DNA from: Gordonia sediminis
Lineage (GTDB): Bacteria > Actinomycetota > Actinomycetes > Mycobacteriales > Mycobacteriaceae
Assembly (NCBI GenBank): GCA_004193205.1
Contig: RZUM01000003.1
Coordinates: 248,001-312,000 of the forward strand
DNA: 64,000 nucleotides
Direction: 5' to 3'
This document shows, in pieces, positions 1 to 9,016 of the stretch. Position numbers and translations under genes: made by a program. Within the stretch, counting starts at the first letter, position 1. Each line of letters opens with the position of its first letter. Below the pieces are notes generated by a model that saw nothing but the letters and a program-made list of their open reading frames with translations, ran no database searches and was not told the DNA's origin.

Positions 1-27
1 GCTGTCGGTGAGCAGACCGATCTGCAT
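1..27 (-). CDS. start of a gene running off the left edge
   Basis: Only the first nine codons are present (MQIGLLTDS), starting at ATG 25-27 and reading leftward out of the window. An AAGGAG ribosome-binding site lies at good spacing, inside the end of the upstream gene. The start is one base past the stop of the 29-1207 dehydrogenase, so it is the third gene of that operon. The product cannot be named from nine residues. A sugar-phosphate isomerase/epimerase would fit the context, but that is a guess. Confidence 0.5.
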
Positions 28-28
28 C

Positions 29-1207
29 TCAAACTCCTTGGGATGTCAGGCCGAACAGATGACGCTGCCGGACGGGTGAGGTGTCGGGGATGTCCAGGTC
101 GTGCAACCCGATGACGCCCCGACGGTGCGTCGGAGACGCGGCATCGAGCGGCAGCGCGACGATCGTGCCCTGCGCGGCGGATTGGTAGACACCGACGGTG
201 CTCTCCAGCGTGCGGAGCGCTGCGCTGCCCGGCGCGGCCGGGGATCGGCGGCCGACGATGGCGTCCGCGAGGTCGACGACGGTGTCGCGCAGCGCCGTGG
301 CGATCAGCGGGGCAAGTTCTTGCCCGGCAGGCAGATCGACGGTCTCGGTCCCGGCTTCGGTCGTCATCTTCATGGATTCGAACGGGGCCCACGGCATGGT
401 GCCCTCGTCGCGGTAGCGCAGGACGAGCCGGCCTTTGCTCCCAGTCACGCGGATGCCGCCGGGTCCGAGGCCCCAGCCGATGTTCACCATGCCGGCGCGA
501 TGCGCCGTTTCCAGCCGGCACAGGGCGAGGCCTTCGACGGCGTCACCCGGTGTCGCCGCGTCGACGTAGCCCGACACCCGCTCGACCGGCTCGGCGAGGA
601 GGTGCTCGGCGAGGTAGACACCGTGCAGCATGTCCATGAGCACTCCGCCACCGGCCGCCGCGGGGTCGTGTCGCCACCTCGGCTGGTAACCGGTGGCGCC
701 GGGGGAGTCGACGACGCCGAGCATGTCCACGACGACCGTGCGCACATCGCCGAGTGCGCCCGCGTCGATCAGTCGGCGGGCCTCCACGACCTCCGGGAAG
801 AACAGGTAGTTGTGCACGACGCCGAGCACGACCTCGGCGTCGTCGGCCGCCTCGACCATCGCCTGGGCGTCGGCCGGCGTTGCGGCGAGGGGCTTTTCGC
901 ACAGGATGTGTTTGCCGGCCCGGGCGGCCGCGACGACGATGTCGCGGTGCAGGTGCTGCGGGGTACACACGTCGACCACATCGATGTCGTCACGCGCGAT
1001 CAGGTCAAGCGCGTCGGCGTACACCTGCTCGGCGGTCAGACCCGCTGTGGTGCGGCCCAGTTCGAGCCGTTCGGGCGTGGGGTCGGCGAGCGCGGCGACG
1101 GTGAAATATGCGGGTACGGCCTGATAGGCCGGGACGTGGAAGTTGAGGGCGACGTTGCCGCAGCCGATGATGCCGACGCGGAGCGGCACACGAGGGGGAG
1201 TGGTCAC
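29..1207 (-). CDS. Gfo/Idh/MocA-family NAD(P)-dependent oxidoreductase
   Basis: 392-aa sugar or polyol dehydrogenase. The N-terminal Rossmann fold is marked by GIIGCGNVA near residue 10. The family motif CEKPLA follows around residue 100, in the form HILCEKPLAATPADA, and its Lys is the usual catalytic or cofactor-positioning residue. The GTG start at 1205-1207 has AAAGGA upstream; the open frame continues further upstream without any recognisable start. It follows a second dehydrogenase of the same family after 14 bp and precedes another gene by 1 bp, so the three form an operon under the LacI-type operator at 2301. The substrate is unknown; the binding-protein and LacI neighbours point to a sugar, inositol or sugar acid. 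Confidence 0.85.
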   Translation of the reverse strand: MTTPPRVPLRVGIIGCGNVALNFHVPAYQAVPAYFTVAALADPTPERLELGRTTAGLTAEQVYADALDLIARDDIDVVDVCTPQHLHRDIVVAAARAGKHILCEKPLAATPADAQAMVEAADDAEVVLGVVHNYLFFPEVVEARRLIDAGALGDVRTVVVDMLGVVDSPGATGYQPRWRHDPAAAGGGVLMDMLHGVYLAEHLLAEPVERVSGYVDAATPGDAVEGLALCRLETAHRAGMVNIGWGLGPGGIRVTGSKGRLVLRYRDEGTMPWAPFESMKMTTEAGTETVDLPAGQELAPLIATALRDTVVDLADAIVGRRSPAAPGSAALRTLESTVGVYQSAAQGTIVALPLDAASPTHRRGVIGLHDLDIPDTSPVRQRHLFGLTSQGV

Positions 1208-1221
1208 GGGGATCTGTCCTT

Positions 1222-2289
1222 TCAGGAACGCGCGGACGCCGTGGCCGGCGACGGCGCGGGGATTACGGGCATGCCGAGTTCCGCGGACTGCCGGATGGCC
1301 TCGAGAACGGCGGCCTGATCGGTGGCGTCGGCACGGCCGAAGCGTGGCGGAGTGTCGTCGATGACGGCGCGCGAGGCATTCTCGAACTCGATGCGATAGG
1401 CGTCGATGTTGTCGGGATCGTCGGCGAAGGTCAGTCCGTAGCTTCCGGCCGGGTCGACCGGCACTCGCTCGGTCACGCCGTCGCGTTCGAGTTCGATGTA
1501 CCCGGGACGACACAGCCAGGGGTCGGGAATGGTGAGTTTGCCCTCGGTGCCGATGATCTCGAGTTCGTCGCGCCGTGGGAAGTCGAGGGCGACGTCGAAC
1601 TGTGCGGACACCTCGCCGGGGAGGTCGAGCATGGCCGCGGTTCTCACGTCGGCGCCGTGTGCGCCGGCAGCGGTGTCGAGCACGCGAGTGGCGAAGACCC
1701 GGTCCGGGTGTCCGCCGAAGAGCCGGATCGCGCTCACGCAATAGCACCCGAGATCGAGTGAGGCCCCGCCCCCCAACGCAGCGGTGCGTCGGATGTCGCC
1801 GACCGGCGCCGACACGGTCAGCGCGGCGCGGATGTGCGCGACGGTGCCGATGGCGCCGTCGTCGACGAGCCGCTGGGCGAGCCGGGTCTGCGGATGGTGG
1901 CGATACATCAATCCTTCGATGCACAGGCGGTCGGCGGCGTCGGCCGCATCGAACACCCGGGTCGCGTCGTCGGCGGTCATGGCCAGCGGTTTCTCGCACA
2001 GCACGTGCTTCCCCGCCTCGAGCGCGCGGATCGTCCAGTCGGCGTGCATCGAGATCGGCAGCGGGACGTAGACCGCATCGATCTCGTCGCTGGCGAGCAG
2101 ATCGTCATAGGTGCCGAAACTGATCCGAGCCCCGATCTCGTCGGCATACCTGCGCGCCCGGTCGGCGTCACGACCGCCCACCGCGGTCAGCTCCGCCGAC
2201 GGTGCGGCGCACAGCGCTGCCGCCGCGACGCGGCCGATGCTCGAGGTCGAGAGGATGCCCCAGCGAAGAGTGGTTGGCTCAGATGTCAT
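1222..2289 (-). CDS. Gfo/Idh/MocA-family oxidoreductase (sugar dehydrogenase)
   Basis: 355 aa. The Rossmann fold begins RWGILSTSSIGRVA, and HVLCEKPLAMTADDA carries the family EKP motif near residue 95. The later EGLMYRHHPQ is typical of the 1,5-anhydrofructose reductase / xylose dehydrogenase / trans-dihydrodiol dehydrogenase branch. The ATG at 2287-2289 is first in its operon and lies only 12 bp from the palindrome at 2301-2314, so a repressor there would block initiation. It is paired with a second dehydrogenase of the same family, a common arrangement in polyol or inositol catabolic operons. Exact substrate not determinable. Confidence 0.85.
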   Translation of the reverse strand: MTSEPTTLRWGILSTSSIGRVAAAALCAAPSAELTAVGGRDADRARRYADEIGARISFGTYDDLLASDEIDAVYVPLPISMHADWTIRALEAGKHVLCEKPLAMTADDATRVFDAADAADRLCIEGLMYRHHPQTRLAQRLVDDGAIGTVAHIRAALTVSAPVGDIRRTAALGGGASLDLGCYCVSAIRLFGGHPDRVFATRVLDTAAGAHGADVRTAAMLDLPGEVSAQFDVALDFPRRDELEIIGTEGKLTIPDPWLCRPGYIELERDGVTERVPVDPAGSYGLTFADDPDNIDAYRIEFENASRAVIDDTPPRFGRADATDQAAVLEAIRQSAELGMPVIPAPSPATASARS

Positions 2290-2300
2290 GGCAACTCCGC

Positions 2301-2314
2301 TTAGATCGATCTAA
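2301..2314. promoter_or_regulatory. LacI-type operator, perfect 14-bp palindrome
   Basis: TTAGATCGATCTAA is perfectly self-complementary with the central CG typical of LacI/GalR operators. It lies between the divergent dehydrogenase operon (start 2289) and the lacI-family gene (start 2427). A near-identical copy occurs at 3497-3512. Confidence 0.75.
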
Positions 2315-2426
2315 ACTTGATTGCACGCCATCATGCGGGCGCCGACGACATGTGTCAAGACGATAGTGTGAGATCGGTTCAACGCCGACGCCGCCGATTG
2401 CCGGCGCCGGAGGATCAGGAGGGTGC

Positions 2427-3443
2427 ATGGCACGGGCTGGAGCAGATCGACGACCCACCCTTCTCGACGTCGCCAAACTGGCCGGCGTCTCCCGGGCGAC
2501 GGCATCGCTGGTCATCAGAGATGCTCCCGGACCAAGTGAGTTGTCGCGCAAGCGAGTTCGCGATGCCGCGGCCGAACTCGGCTACCAGCCCGACATCGCC
2601 GCCCAACTCCTGCGACGGCAGCGCAGTCATCTCATCGGCGTGTTGTTCAGCGCCCAGGAGCCTTTCCACGCCGACCTGATCGAGAGCATCTACGCGACCA
2701 TCGAGGGGACTGGCTACGACGTCGTGCTCAGTGCGGTGGTACCTGCGCGGGACGAACGTCGCGCGTTCGGGGCGTTCACGGCATCGCGATGTGGGGTGGC
2801 CATTCTCCTGGGCGCGAACGAGGACACGCTGGCGGAGTTCGCCGCCGAGATGCCCATCGTCGAAGTCGGCCGCGCACCCGGCCGTGCCAAGGTCGATGCG
2901 GTACATACCATCGATGCGGAAGGGTCACGCCTGGCGGTCAAACACCTTGTGGACTTGGGTCATTCGGACATCGTTCACGTCGACGGTGGAGATCGGCCGG
3001 GTGCGGAGGAACGCCGTGACGGATACATCGAGGCGATGACTTCCCATGGCCTGCGCGACCGGATTCGCATCCTTCCCGGCGACTACACAGAGTCCTCGGG
3101 AACGGTCGCGGCCCGGGTCCTGTTGGACTCCGGCGACCTGCCCACTGCGGTCGTCGCCGGCAATGACCGGTGCGCGGTCGGTGTTCTCGACGAACTGAGG
3201 CGCAACGGCGTCGATGTACCGGGAGATGTGTCGATCGTCGGCTACGACAACAGTCGACTGTCCCGGCTGGCCCACGTCGACCTCACCAGCGTGCGCCAGA
3301 ATTCCCAGGAACTGGCACGTCAGGCGATCAAAATGGCCATCGAACGCCTGACCGGTGAGGCGCCGGACCACCCGCGTGTCGTCCAACTCGCACCCGATCT
3401 CGTCGTCCGCAGTTCTACCGGTCCCGTGCGACACGTGGTGTGA
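2427..3443 (+). CDS. LacI/GalR-family transcriptional repressor
   Basis: 338 aa. The N-terminal helix-turn-helix with hinge (TLLDVAKLAGVSRATASLV, residues about 11-29) is followed by a periplasmic-binding-protein-like effector domain from about residue 66. The C-terminal VSIVGYDNSRLSRLAHVDLT is the classic LacI-family segment. The ATG at 2427 has AGGAGG upstream. It is divergent from the dehydrogenase operon and upstream of the sugar-binding lipoprotein, with matching CG-centred palindromes in both promoters. It is therefore probably the local repressor, released by a sugar related to the pathway substrate. Confidence 0.9.
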   Translation: MARAGADRRPTLLDVAKLAGVSRATASLVIRDAPGPSELSRKRVRDAAAELGYQPDIAAQLLRRQRSHLIGVLFSAQEPFHADLIESIYATIEGTGYDVVLSAVVPARDERRAFGAFTASRCGVAILLGANEDTLAEFAAEMPIVEVGRAPGRAKVDAVHTIDAEGSRLAVKHLVDLGHSDIVHVDGGDRPGAEERRDGYIEAMTSHGLRDRIRILPGDYTESSGTVAARVLLDSGDLPTAVVAGNDRCAVGVLDELRRNGVDVPGDVSIVGYDNSRLSRLAHVDLTSVRQNSQELARQAIKMAIERLTGEAPDHPRVVQLAPDLVVRSSTGPVRHVV

Positions 3444-3496
3444 CAGGAACTGCTGCGGTCGACACGCCGACTTCACAATGTGGCCTTGCGCACATC

Positions 3497-3512
3497 TTTG
3501 GATCGATCTAAA
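3497..3512. promoter_or_regulatory. second LacI-type operator
   Basis: TTTGGATCGATCTAAA is a 16-bp palindrome with a single mismatched pair. Its core GATCGATCTAA matches the operator at 2301. It lies upstream of the binding-protein gene at 3621, so repressor binding would control that transcript. Confidence 0.7.
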
Positions 3513-3620
3513 GTCAATCCTGCAAACGTCAATATGTCAGGACAAGCCCTGGCCTCCACGAGCTGCACCGCCGCCGGATATCGGCCGGCCTCGTCCAAAC
3601 ACCGAACCCAAAGGACTGTC

Positions 3621-4646
3621 GTGAGCACCACACCACACGGAAACGCCCGCCGACTGCGCCGGCGCCTCCTGCCCGTACTCACCGCCACCGTCGCGACGAC
3701 CGTGCTGCTGGCCGCATGCTCGAGCACCGGCGGCAAACCCGATTCCGCCGGGTCCGGAGGCGGCGGCGCCGGCCAGGCGAATACGCCCCGAGTGACCATC
3801 GCGATGGTCACACACGCTCCTCCGGGTGACACCTTCTTCGACATCGTTCGCGCCGGTGCGCAGGCTGCGGCGGACAAGGACAACGTCAACCTGCAGTACT
3901 CGTCTGACCCGCAGGCTCCCAATCAGGCAAACCTGCTGCAGACCGCGATCGACTCGAAGGTTGACGGGATCGCCCTGACATTGCCGTCCGCGTCGGCGCT
4001 GGCGGGTGGGGTGAAGAACGCACAGGCGGCGGGCATTCCCATCAGCGGCTTCAATGCGGGATTCGACGACTGGCAGGCCTTGGGGATCAAGGAGTACTTC
4101 GGACAGAACGAGACGCTGGCCGGCAACGCCGCCGGCGAACGGTTGACCCAGGACGGCGCCAAGCACGTGGTGTGCGTGATCCAGGCCCAGGGCCAGGTCC
4201 AGCTCGAATCACGCTGCGCCGGAACCAAGGCCAAGTTCAACGGGCAGTTCGAGACGCTCAACGTCAACGGTGAGGACATGACCTCGGTCGCCTCCACCCT
4301 CACCGCGAAGCTCCAGCAGGATCCCTCGATCGACGCGGTGCTGACCCTCGGCGCCCCGATTGCGATGACCGCGGTCGATGTGGTCGGAAGGAGCAGCAGC
4401 AGTGCGAAGATCTACACCTTCGACACCAACGCGGCGCTCGTCGATGCGATCAAGCAGGGCAAGGTCCAATGGGCAATCGACCAGCAGCCCTACCTGCAGG
4501 GGTATCTCGCGGTGGACTCGCTGTGGCTGGAGATCAACAACGGCAACGTCATCGGTGGTGGTCAGGCCACCTTGACCGGTCCGGCGTTCATCGACCAGTC
4601 CAACATCGATTCGGTCGCCGACTACGCCAAGGCGGGAACTCGCTGA
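3621..4646 (+). CDS. sugar ABC transporter substrate-binding lipoprotein
   Basis: 341 aa, Peripla_BP_4 (RbsB/XylF-like) fold. Arg-rich n-region, hydrophobic stretch and lipobox LLAAC give a predicted lipidated Cys near residue 33, followed by a Gly/Ser linker. The mature part begins VTIAMVTHAPPGDTFFDIV and contains VDGIALTLPSA and YTFDTNAALVDAIKQG, characteristic of pentose/hexose binders. The GTG at 3621 has AAAGGA upstream; the open frame extends upstream to 3480, but that would put the operator inside the gene. No permease or ATPase follows; a terminator does. The rest of the transporter must be elsewhere, or the protein works as a sensor or orphan receptor. Confidence 0.85.
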   Translation: MSTTPHGNARRLRRRLLPVLTATVATTVLLAACSSTGGKPDSAGSGGGGAGQANTPRVTIAMVTHAPPGDTFFDIVRAGAQAAADKDNVNLQYSSDPQAPNQANLLQTAIDSKVDGIALTLPSASALAGGVKNAQAAGIPISGFNAGFDDWQALGIKEYFGQNETLAGNAAGERLTQDGAKHVVCVIQAQGQVQLESRCAGTKAKFNGQFETLNVNGEDMTSVASTLTAKLQQDPSIDAVLTLGAPIAMTAVDVVGRSSSSAKIYTFDTNAALVDAIKQGKVQWAIDQQPYLQGYLAVDSLWLEINNGNVIGGGQATLTGPAFIDQSNIDSVADYAKAGTR

Positions 4647-4658
4647 CAGCATGAACTC

Positions 4659-4697
4659 GCCCCACCGAGGCCCGCACTCCGCGGGCATCGGTGGGGC
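4659..4697 (+). terminator. hairpin terminator after the binding-protein gene
   Basis: GCCCCACCGA (4659-4668) pairs perfectly with TCGGTGGGGC (4688-4697), and an inner CCCGC/GCGGG stem sits in the loop. It starts 13 bp after the TGA. No U-tract follows, as is usual in actinobacteria. Confidence 0.65.
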
Positions 4698-4709
4698 AGG
4701 CCCTTGACA

Positions 4710-4723
4710 TTCAATCGATTACA
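4710..4723. promoter_or_regulatory. possible third, weaker LacI-like site
   Basis: TTCAATCGATTACA has a CG-centred AATCGATT core resembling the operators at 2301 and 3497, and lies just upstream of the SDR start. A TTGACA-like -35 (4704-4709) overlaps it. Similarity is partial, so this is tentative. Confidence 0.35.
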
Positions 4724-4738
4724 CGAGGAGTCATCAGA

Positions 4739-5530
4739 ATGATCGCGTGGGCGAGGTATCCGTATCAGGGTCAGGTCGTCCTGGTCACCGGCGCCGGCAC
4801 CGGGATCGGCCGGGCGATCGCACGCGCCTTTCTCGAGCAAGACGCCACTGTCGCCGTGCTCGGGCGAACGGCCGAGACGCTGCGGGAGGCGGTATCCGGA
4901 TTCGGCCCGGAACGGGTTCATGTATGCGTCGCGGACATGACCGACCCGGACGAACTCGCCGCAGCGATCACCTCGATCGGCTCGGTTTTCGGACGCCTCG
5001 ACGTCGTCATCGCCAATGCAGGCGCGAGCGGACCGAGCAGGATCGACACGTTCGACGACGCCGGGTGGGAGCGAGTGCGCTCGGTCAACCTCGACGCCGT
5101 GATCCGGCTCGCCCGGCTGACCACCCCGATGCTGCGGGACAGCAAGGGGACCTTCCTGGCGATTTCGTCGATCGCGGGACTGCGTGGCGACTGGAACCAG
5201 TTCGCCTACAACGCGACCAAGGCCGGCCTGAACGTCTTCATCCAGAGTCTCGCACTCGACCTCGGCGGCGAGGGGATCCGCGTCAATGCCATCGCTCCCG
5301 GGTTCACCGTGTCCCGGCTCACCCAGGAACGCCTCGACGACCCCGAGTTCGCCGAACGACTCATGGACCGGATCGCCCTCGACCGGGTCGGCTTCCCCGA
5401 GGACATCGCGAGGGCCGCGCTGTATCTGGCGAGCCCCGACGCCGGCTACATCACCGGGGTGATCCTGCCCGTCGACGGCGGTACCAGCGCATCGTCGGGC
5501 ACGCCCCGGCCGGCGCGCTCGTATCGCTGA
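4739..5530 (+). CDS. short-chain dehydrogenase/reductase (SDR)
   Basis: 263-aa classical SDR. TGAGTGIG (residues 17-24) binds the dinucleotide, NAG follows at about 93, and catalytic Ser143/144, Tyr157 and Lys161 (YNATK) are present. The C-terminal GVILPVDGG is the family hallmark. The ATG at 4739 has AGGAG 8 bp upstream; the open frame extends further upstream through the terminator, so the shorter start is preferred. It sits at the end of the sugar locus and probably oxidises a sugar, polyol or keto-acid intermediate. Confidence 0.85.
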   Translation: MIAWARYPYQGQVVLVTGAGTGIGRAIARAFLEQDATVAVLGRTAETLREAVSGFGPERVHVCVADMTDPDELAAAITSIGSVFGRLDVVIANAGASGPSRIDTFDDAGWERVRSVNLDAVIRLARLTTPMLRDSKGTFLAISSIAGLRGDWNQFAYNATKAGLNVFIQSLALDLGGEGIRVNAIAPGFTVSRLTQERLDDPEFAERLMDRIALDRVGFPEDIARAALYLASPDAGYITGVILPVDGGTSASSGTPRPARSYR

Positions 5531-5543
5531 GAGCCTGATCCTT

Positions 5544-5880
5544 GACTCGAAGATGGACGCAAGCCGGGGCCGGTACGCACCCCCTGCTCCCTGACTGACT
5601 GACTCGAAGATGGACGCGAGCCGGGGCCGGTACGCACCCCCTGCTCCCTGACTGACTGACTCGAAGATGGACGCAAGCCGGGGCCGGTACGCACCCCCTG
5701 CTCCCTGAGGTGCGACGAGCGCAGCGAGGAGCCACGAAGGGCGCTCACCAGCCCTTCGTGGCTCGGCTATCGCCTCGCACCTCAGGGATCAGATTTGTGC
5801 AGGTCGGAGCGATATCCTGCGACATCCTGACTCGAAGATGGACGCAAGCCGGGGCCGGTACGCACCCCCTGCTCCCTGAG
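5544..5880. repeat. 57-bp tandem repeats plus a detached fourth copy
   Basis: Three direct copies begin at 5544, 5601 and 5658 with an exact 57-bp period. Each runs GACTCGAAGATGGACGC... through ...CACCCCCTGCTCCCTGA; the second differs at one base (gcgag for gcaag). A fourth copy begins at 5829, after the long hairpin. All frames across the array show only repeat-encoded, unlikely peptides, so it is taken as non-coding. There are no unique spacers, so it is not a CRISPR array. Confidence 0.9.
5703..5787. repeat. long imperfect hairpin within the repeat patch
   Basis: The outer arms CCCTGAGGTGCGA (5703-5715) and TCGCACCTCAGGG (5775-5787) are exactly complementary. The inner arms GAGCCACGAAGGGC (5729-5742) and GCCCTTCGTGGCTC (5751-5764) also pair perfectly around an 8-nt loop. 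It resembles a REP/MITE-like intergenic element and could also stop transcription between the SDR (+) and the acyl-CoA dehydrogenase (-). Confidence 0.8.
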
Positions 5881-5907
5881 GTGCGAGCGCAGCGAGCCAC
5901 GAAGGGC

Positions 5908-5971
5908 GGCCCTTCGTGACAACCCTCCGCTGGCGCTCCGGGTTTCCTCAGGGACCAGTTCTCAAACACGC
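5908..5971. repeat. dispersed intergenic repeat, copy 1
   Basis: About 64 bp beginning GGCCCTTCGTGACAACCCTC and running through TCCTCAGGGACCAGTT. It recurs nearly identically at 24581-24643. Both copies sit in gene-free patches next to CCCTGAGG-type motifs, so they look like members of one non-coding repeat family. Confidence 0.8.
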
Positions 5972-6055
5972 GCTGATGAGGGATTCGGCGCCGCGGACGA
6001 AGCCGAGGACCATCTCGACCGGTGCCGCGTCCGTGCACGACACCGGTCGGCACGA

Positions 6056-7210
6056 TCAGCGCGTCCGGGTAGGGAACGTTCCCTCGAGCTTGGCGATGAT
6101 GGACAGCATGACCTCGTCGGCACCGCCACCGATGGAGCTGAGCCGGCCGTCGCGGTAGAACTGCGAGACCTGCGACTCATTGGCGAAACCCATTCCGCCC
6201 CAATACTGGACGCACGTGTCGGTGACCTCGCGCATCAACCGGCCGGACTTGAGTTTGGCCATCGATGCAAGTCGGGTGGCATCCTCGCCCGCGACGTAGT
6301 CGTTGGCCGCCCGGTAGGTCAGTGCTCGCAGTGCCTCGATCTCGGTCCGCAATTCGGCCAGGCGGTAGTGGATCACCTGATTGTCGAGCAGACTCTGCCC
6401 GAAGGCTTTCCGGTCGCGAAGGTAGCTGATGGTCTCAGTCACCAGGCGATCCATCGTGCCCAGGTTCCATGCCGCACCCCACAGCCGCTCCTCCTGGAAC
6501 TGTTTCATCTGGTAGATGAATCCCATGCCCTCCTCGCCGATCAGATTCCGGGCGGGGACACGAACATCGTCGAAGAACAGCTGCGCGGTGTCCGACGAGT
6601 GCATGCCCATCTTGGCGATCTTGGTGCGCTCGATGCCCGGGGTGTCCATCGGCACGACGATCAGGCTCTTGTTCTTGTGCACCGCACCGTCGGAGGTGTT
6701 GGCCAGCAGACAGCACCAATCCGCCTGCAATCCGTTGGTGATCCACATCTTGGTGCCGTTGATGACGTAGTCCTCGCCATCACGCACCGCGGTGGTCCGC
6801 AGCGACGCCACGTCGGATCCCGCTCCGGGTTCGCTGACCCCGATACAGCCCACCGACTCGCCAGCGATGGCGGGCTTGAGGAACTGCTCTTTCAGTTCGG
6901 CGGAACCGAAGTTGGCCAGCGCGGGGGTGCACATGTCGGTCTGCACGCCGACCGCCAACGGCACACCACCGCAGCGTGATTCGCCCATCGCCTCGGTGGC
7001 GACGACGGCGTAGGTGAGGTCGAGGCCGAGGCCGCCGTACTCCTCGTCGTACTTGATCCCCAGCAGGTCGGCGTCGCCCATCTTCTTGAAGAGCTCGTGG
7101 GCGGGGAAGATCTGATCGGCCTCCCATTTCTCGACGTACGGATTGATCTCCTTGCGGACGAACGCCCGGACGCTGTCGGCGAGCTCTTCGTGCAGACTGG
7201 TGATTTCCAT
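6056..7210 (-). CDS. acyl-CoA dehydrogenase
   Basis: 384-aa FAD-dependent acyl-CoA dehydrogenase. It has the signature CIGVSEPGAGSDVAS (about residue 130), the WITNG loop, the C-terminal CVQYWGGMGFANES around the adenine-binding Gly-Gly, and DGRLSSIGGGADEV at the end. The ATG at 7208-7210 has AGGAG upstream; the open frame extends 43 codons further but without RBS support. It lies 17 bp after the acyl-CoA synthetase in the same operon, so it should take that ligase's acyl-CoA product and introduce the alpha-beta double bond. Chain length or branching preference cannot be read. Confidence 0.92.
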   Translation of the reverse strand: MEITSLHEELADSVRAFVRKEINPYVEKWEADQIFPAHELFKKMGDADLLGIKYDEEYGGLGLDLTYAVVATEAMGESRCGGVPLAVGVQTDMCTPALANFGSAELKEQFLKPAIAGESVGCIGVSEPGAGSDVASLRTTAVRDGEDYVINGTKMWITNGLQADWCCLLANTSDGAVHKNKSLIVVPMDTPGIERTKIAKMGMHSSDTAQLFFDDVRVPARNLIGEEGMGFIYQMKQFQEERLWGAAWNLGTMDRLVTETISYLRDRKAFGQSLLDNQVIHYRLAELRTEIEALRALTYRAANDYVAGEDATRLASMAKLKSGRLMREVTDTCVQYWGGMGFANESQVSQFYRDGRLSSIGGGADEVMLSIIAKLEGTFPTRTR

Positions 7211-7227
7211 CGGTGTTCTCCTGGTAT

Positions 7228-8814
<1,587 letters not shown>

Positions 8815-8896
8815 CTCTAGTTCCTTCTCTGCGCGGTGCGATCGGTGGACGGGAGTGCTCGCCGTCACGGTGTGGGGTTTGTAGCAACTTTCGCAC

Positions 8897-8912
8897 GACC
8901 GTACGGACGGTC
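8897..8912. promoter_or_regulatory. TetR-type operator, site A
   Basis: GACCGTACGGACGGTC is a palindrome with one mismatched pair, matching the six-site consensus GACCGTACGTACGGTC. It lies on the acyl-CoA synthetase side of the divergent promoter. Confidence 0.75.
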
Positions 8913-8946
8913 AATGTTCTCGTTGACGAGATCGGGGCGTTGCTTG

Positions 8947-8968
8947 ACTAACCGTACGTGCGGTCAGT
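8947..8968. promoter_or_regulatory. TetR-type operator, site B
   Basis: A 22-bp imperfect palindrome with core AACCGTACGTGCGGTC and flanking ACT/AGT arms, two mismatched pairs in eleven. It lies 49 bp upstream of the P450 start. A further CGTACG half-element follows at 8971. Confidence 0.75.
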
Positions 8969-9016
8969 AGCGTACGTCAAGAATTGAGAAAGAGCCAGTG
9001 AGCACGAGGAGCAGTC

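Noticed and set aside
101-1318. Long plus-strand open frame opposite the first dehydrogenase
   Set aside because: High-GC codon bias leaves long antisense frames. The minus strand carries clear Gfo/Idh/MocA motifs and an RBS, and the plus frame has none.
5446-5748. Minus-strand repetitive peptide (VREQGVRTGPG units)
   Set aside because: It is simply the translation of the 57-bp tandem repeats; no RBS, no domain.
5544-5880. CRISPR array
   Set aside because: The copies are directly adjacent with no unique spacers and no cas genes nearby.
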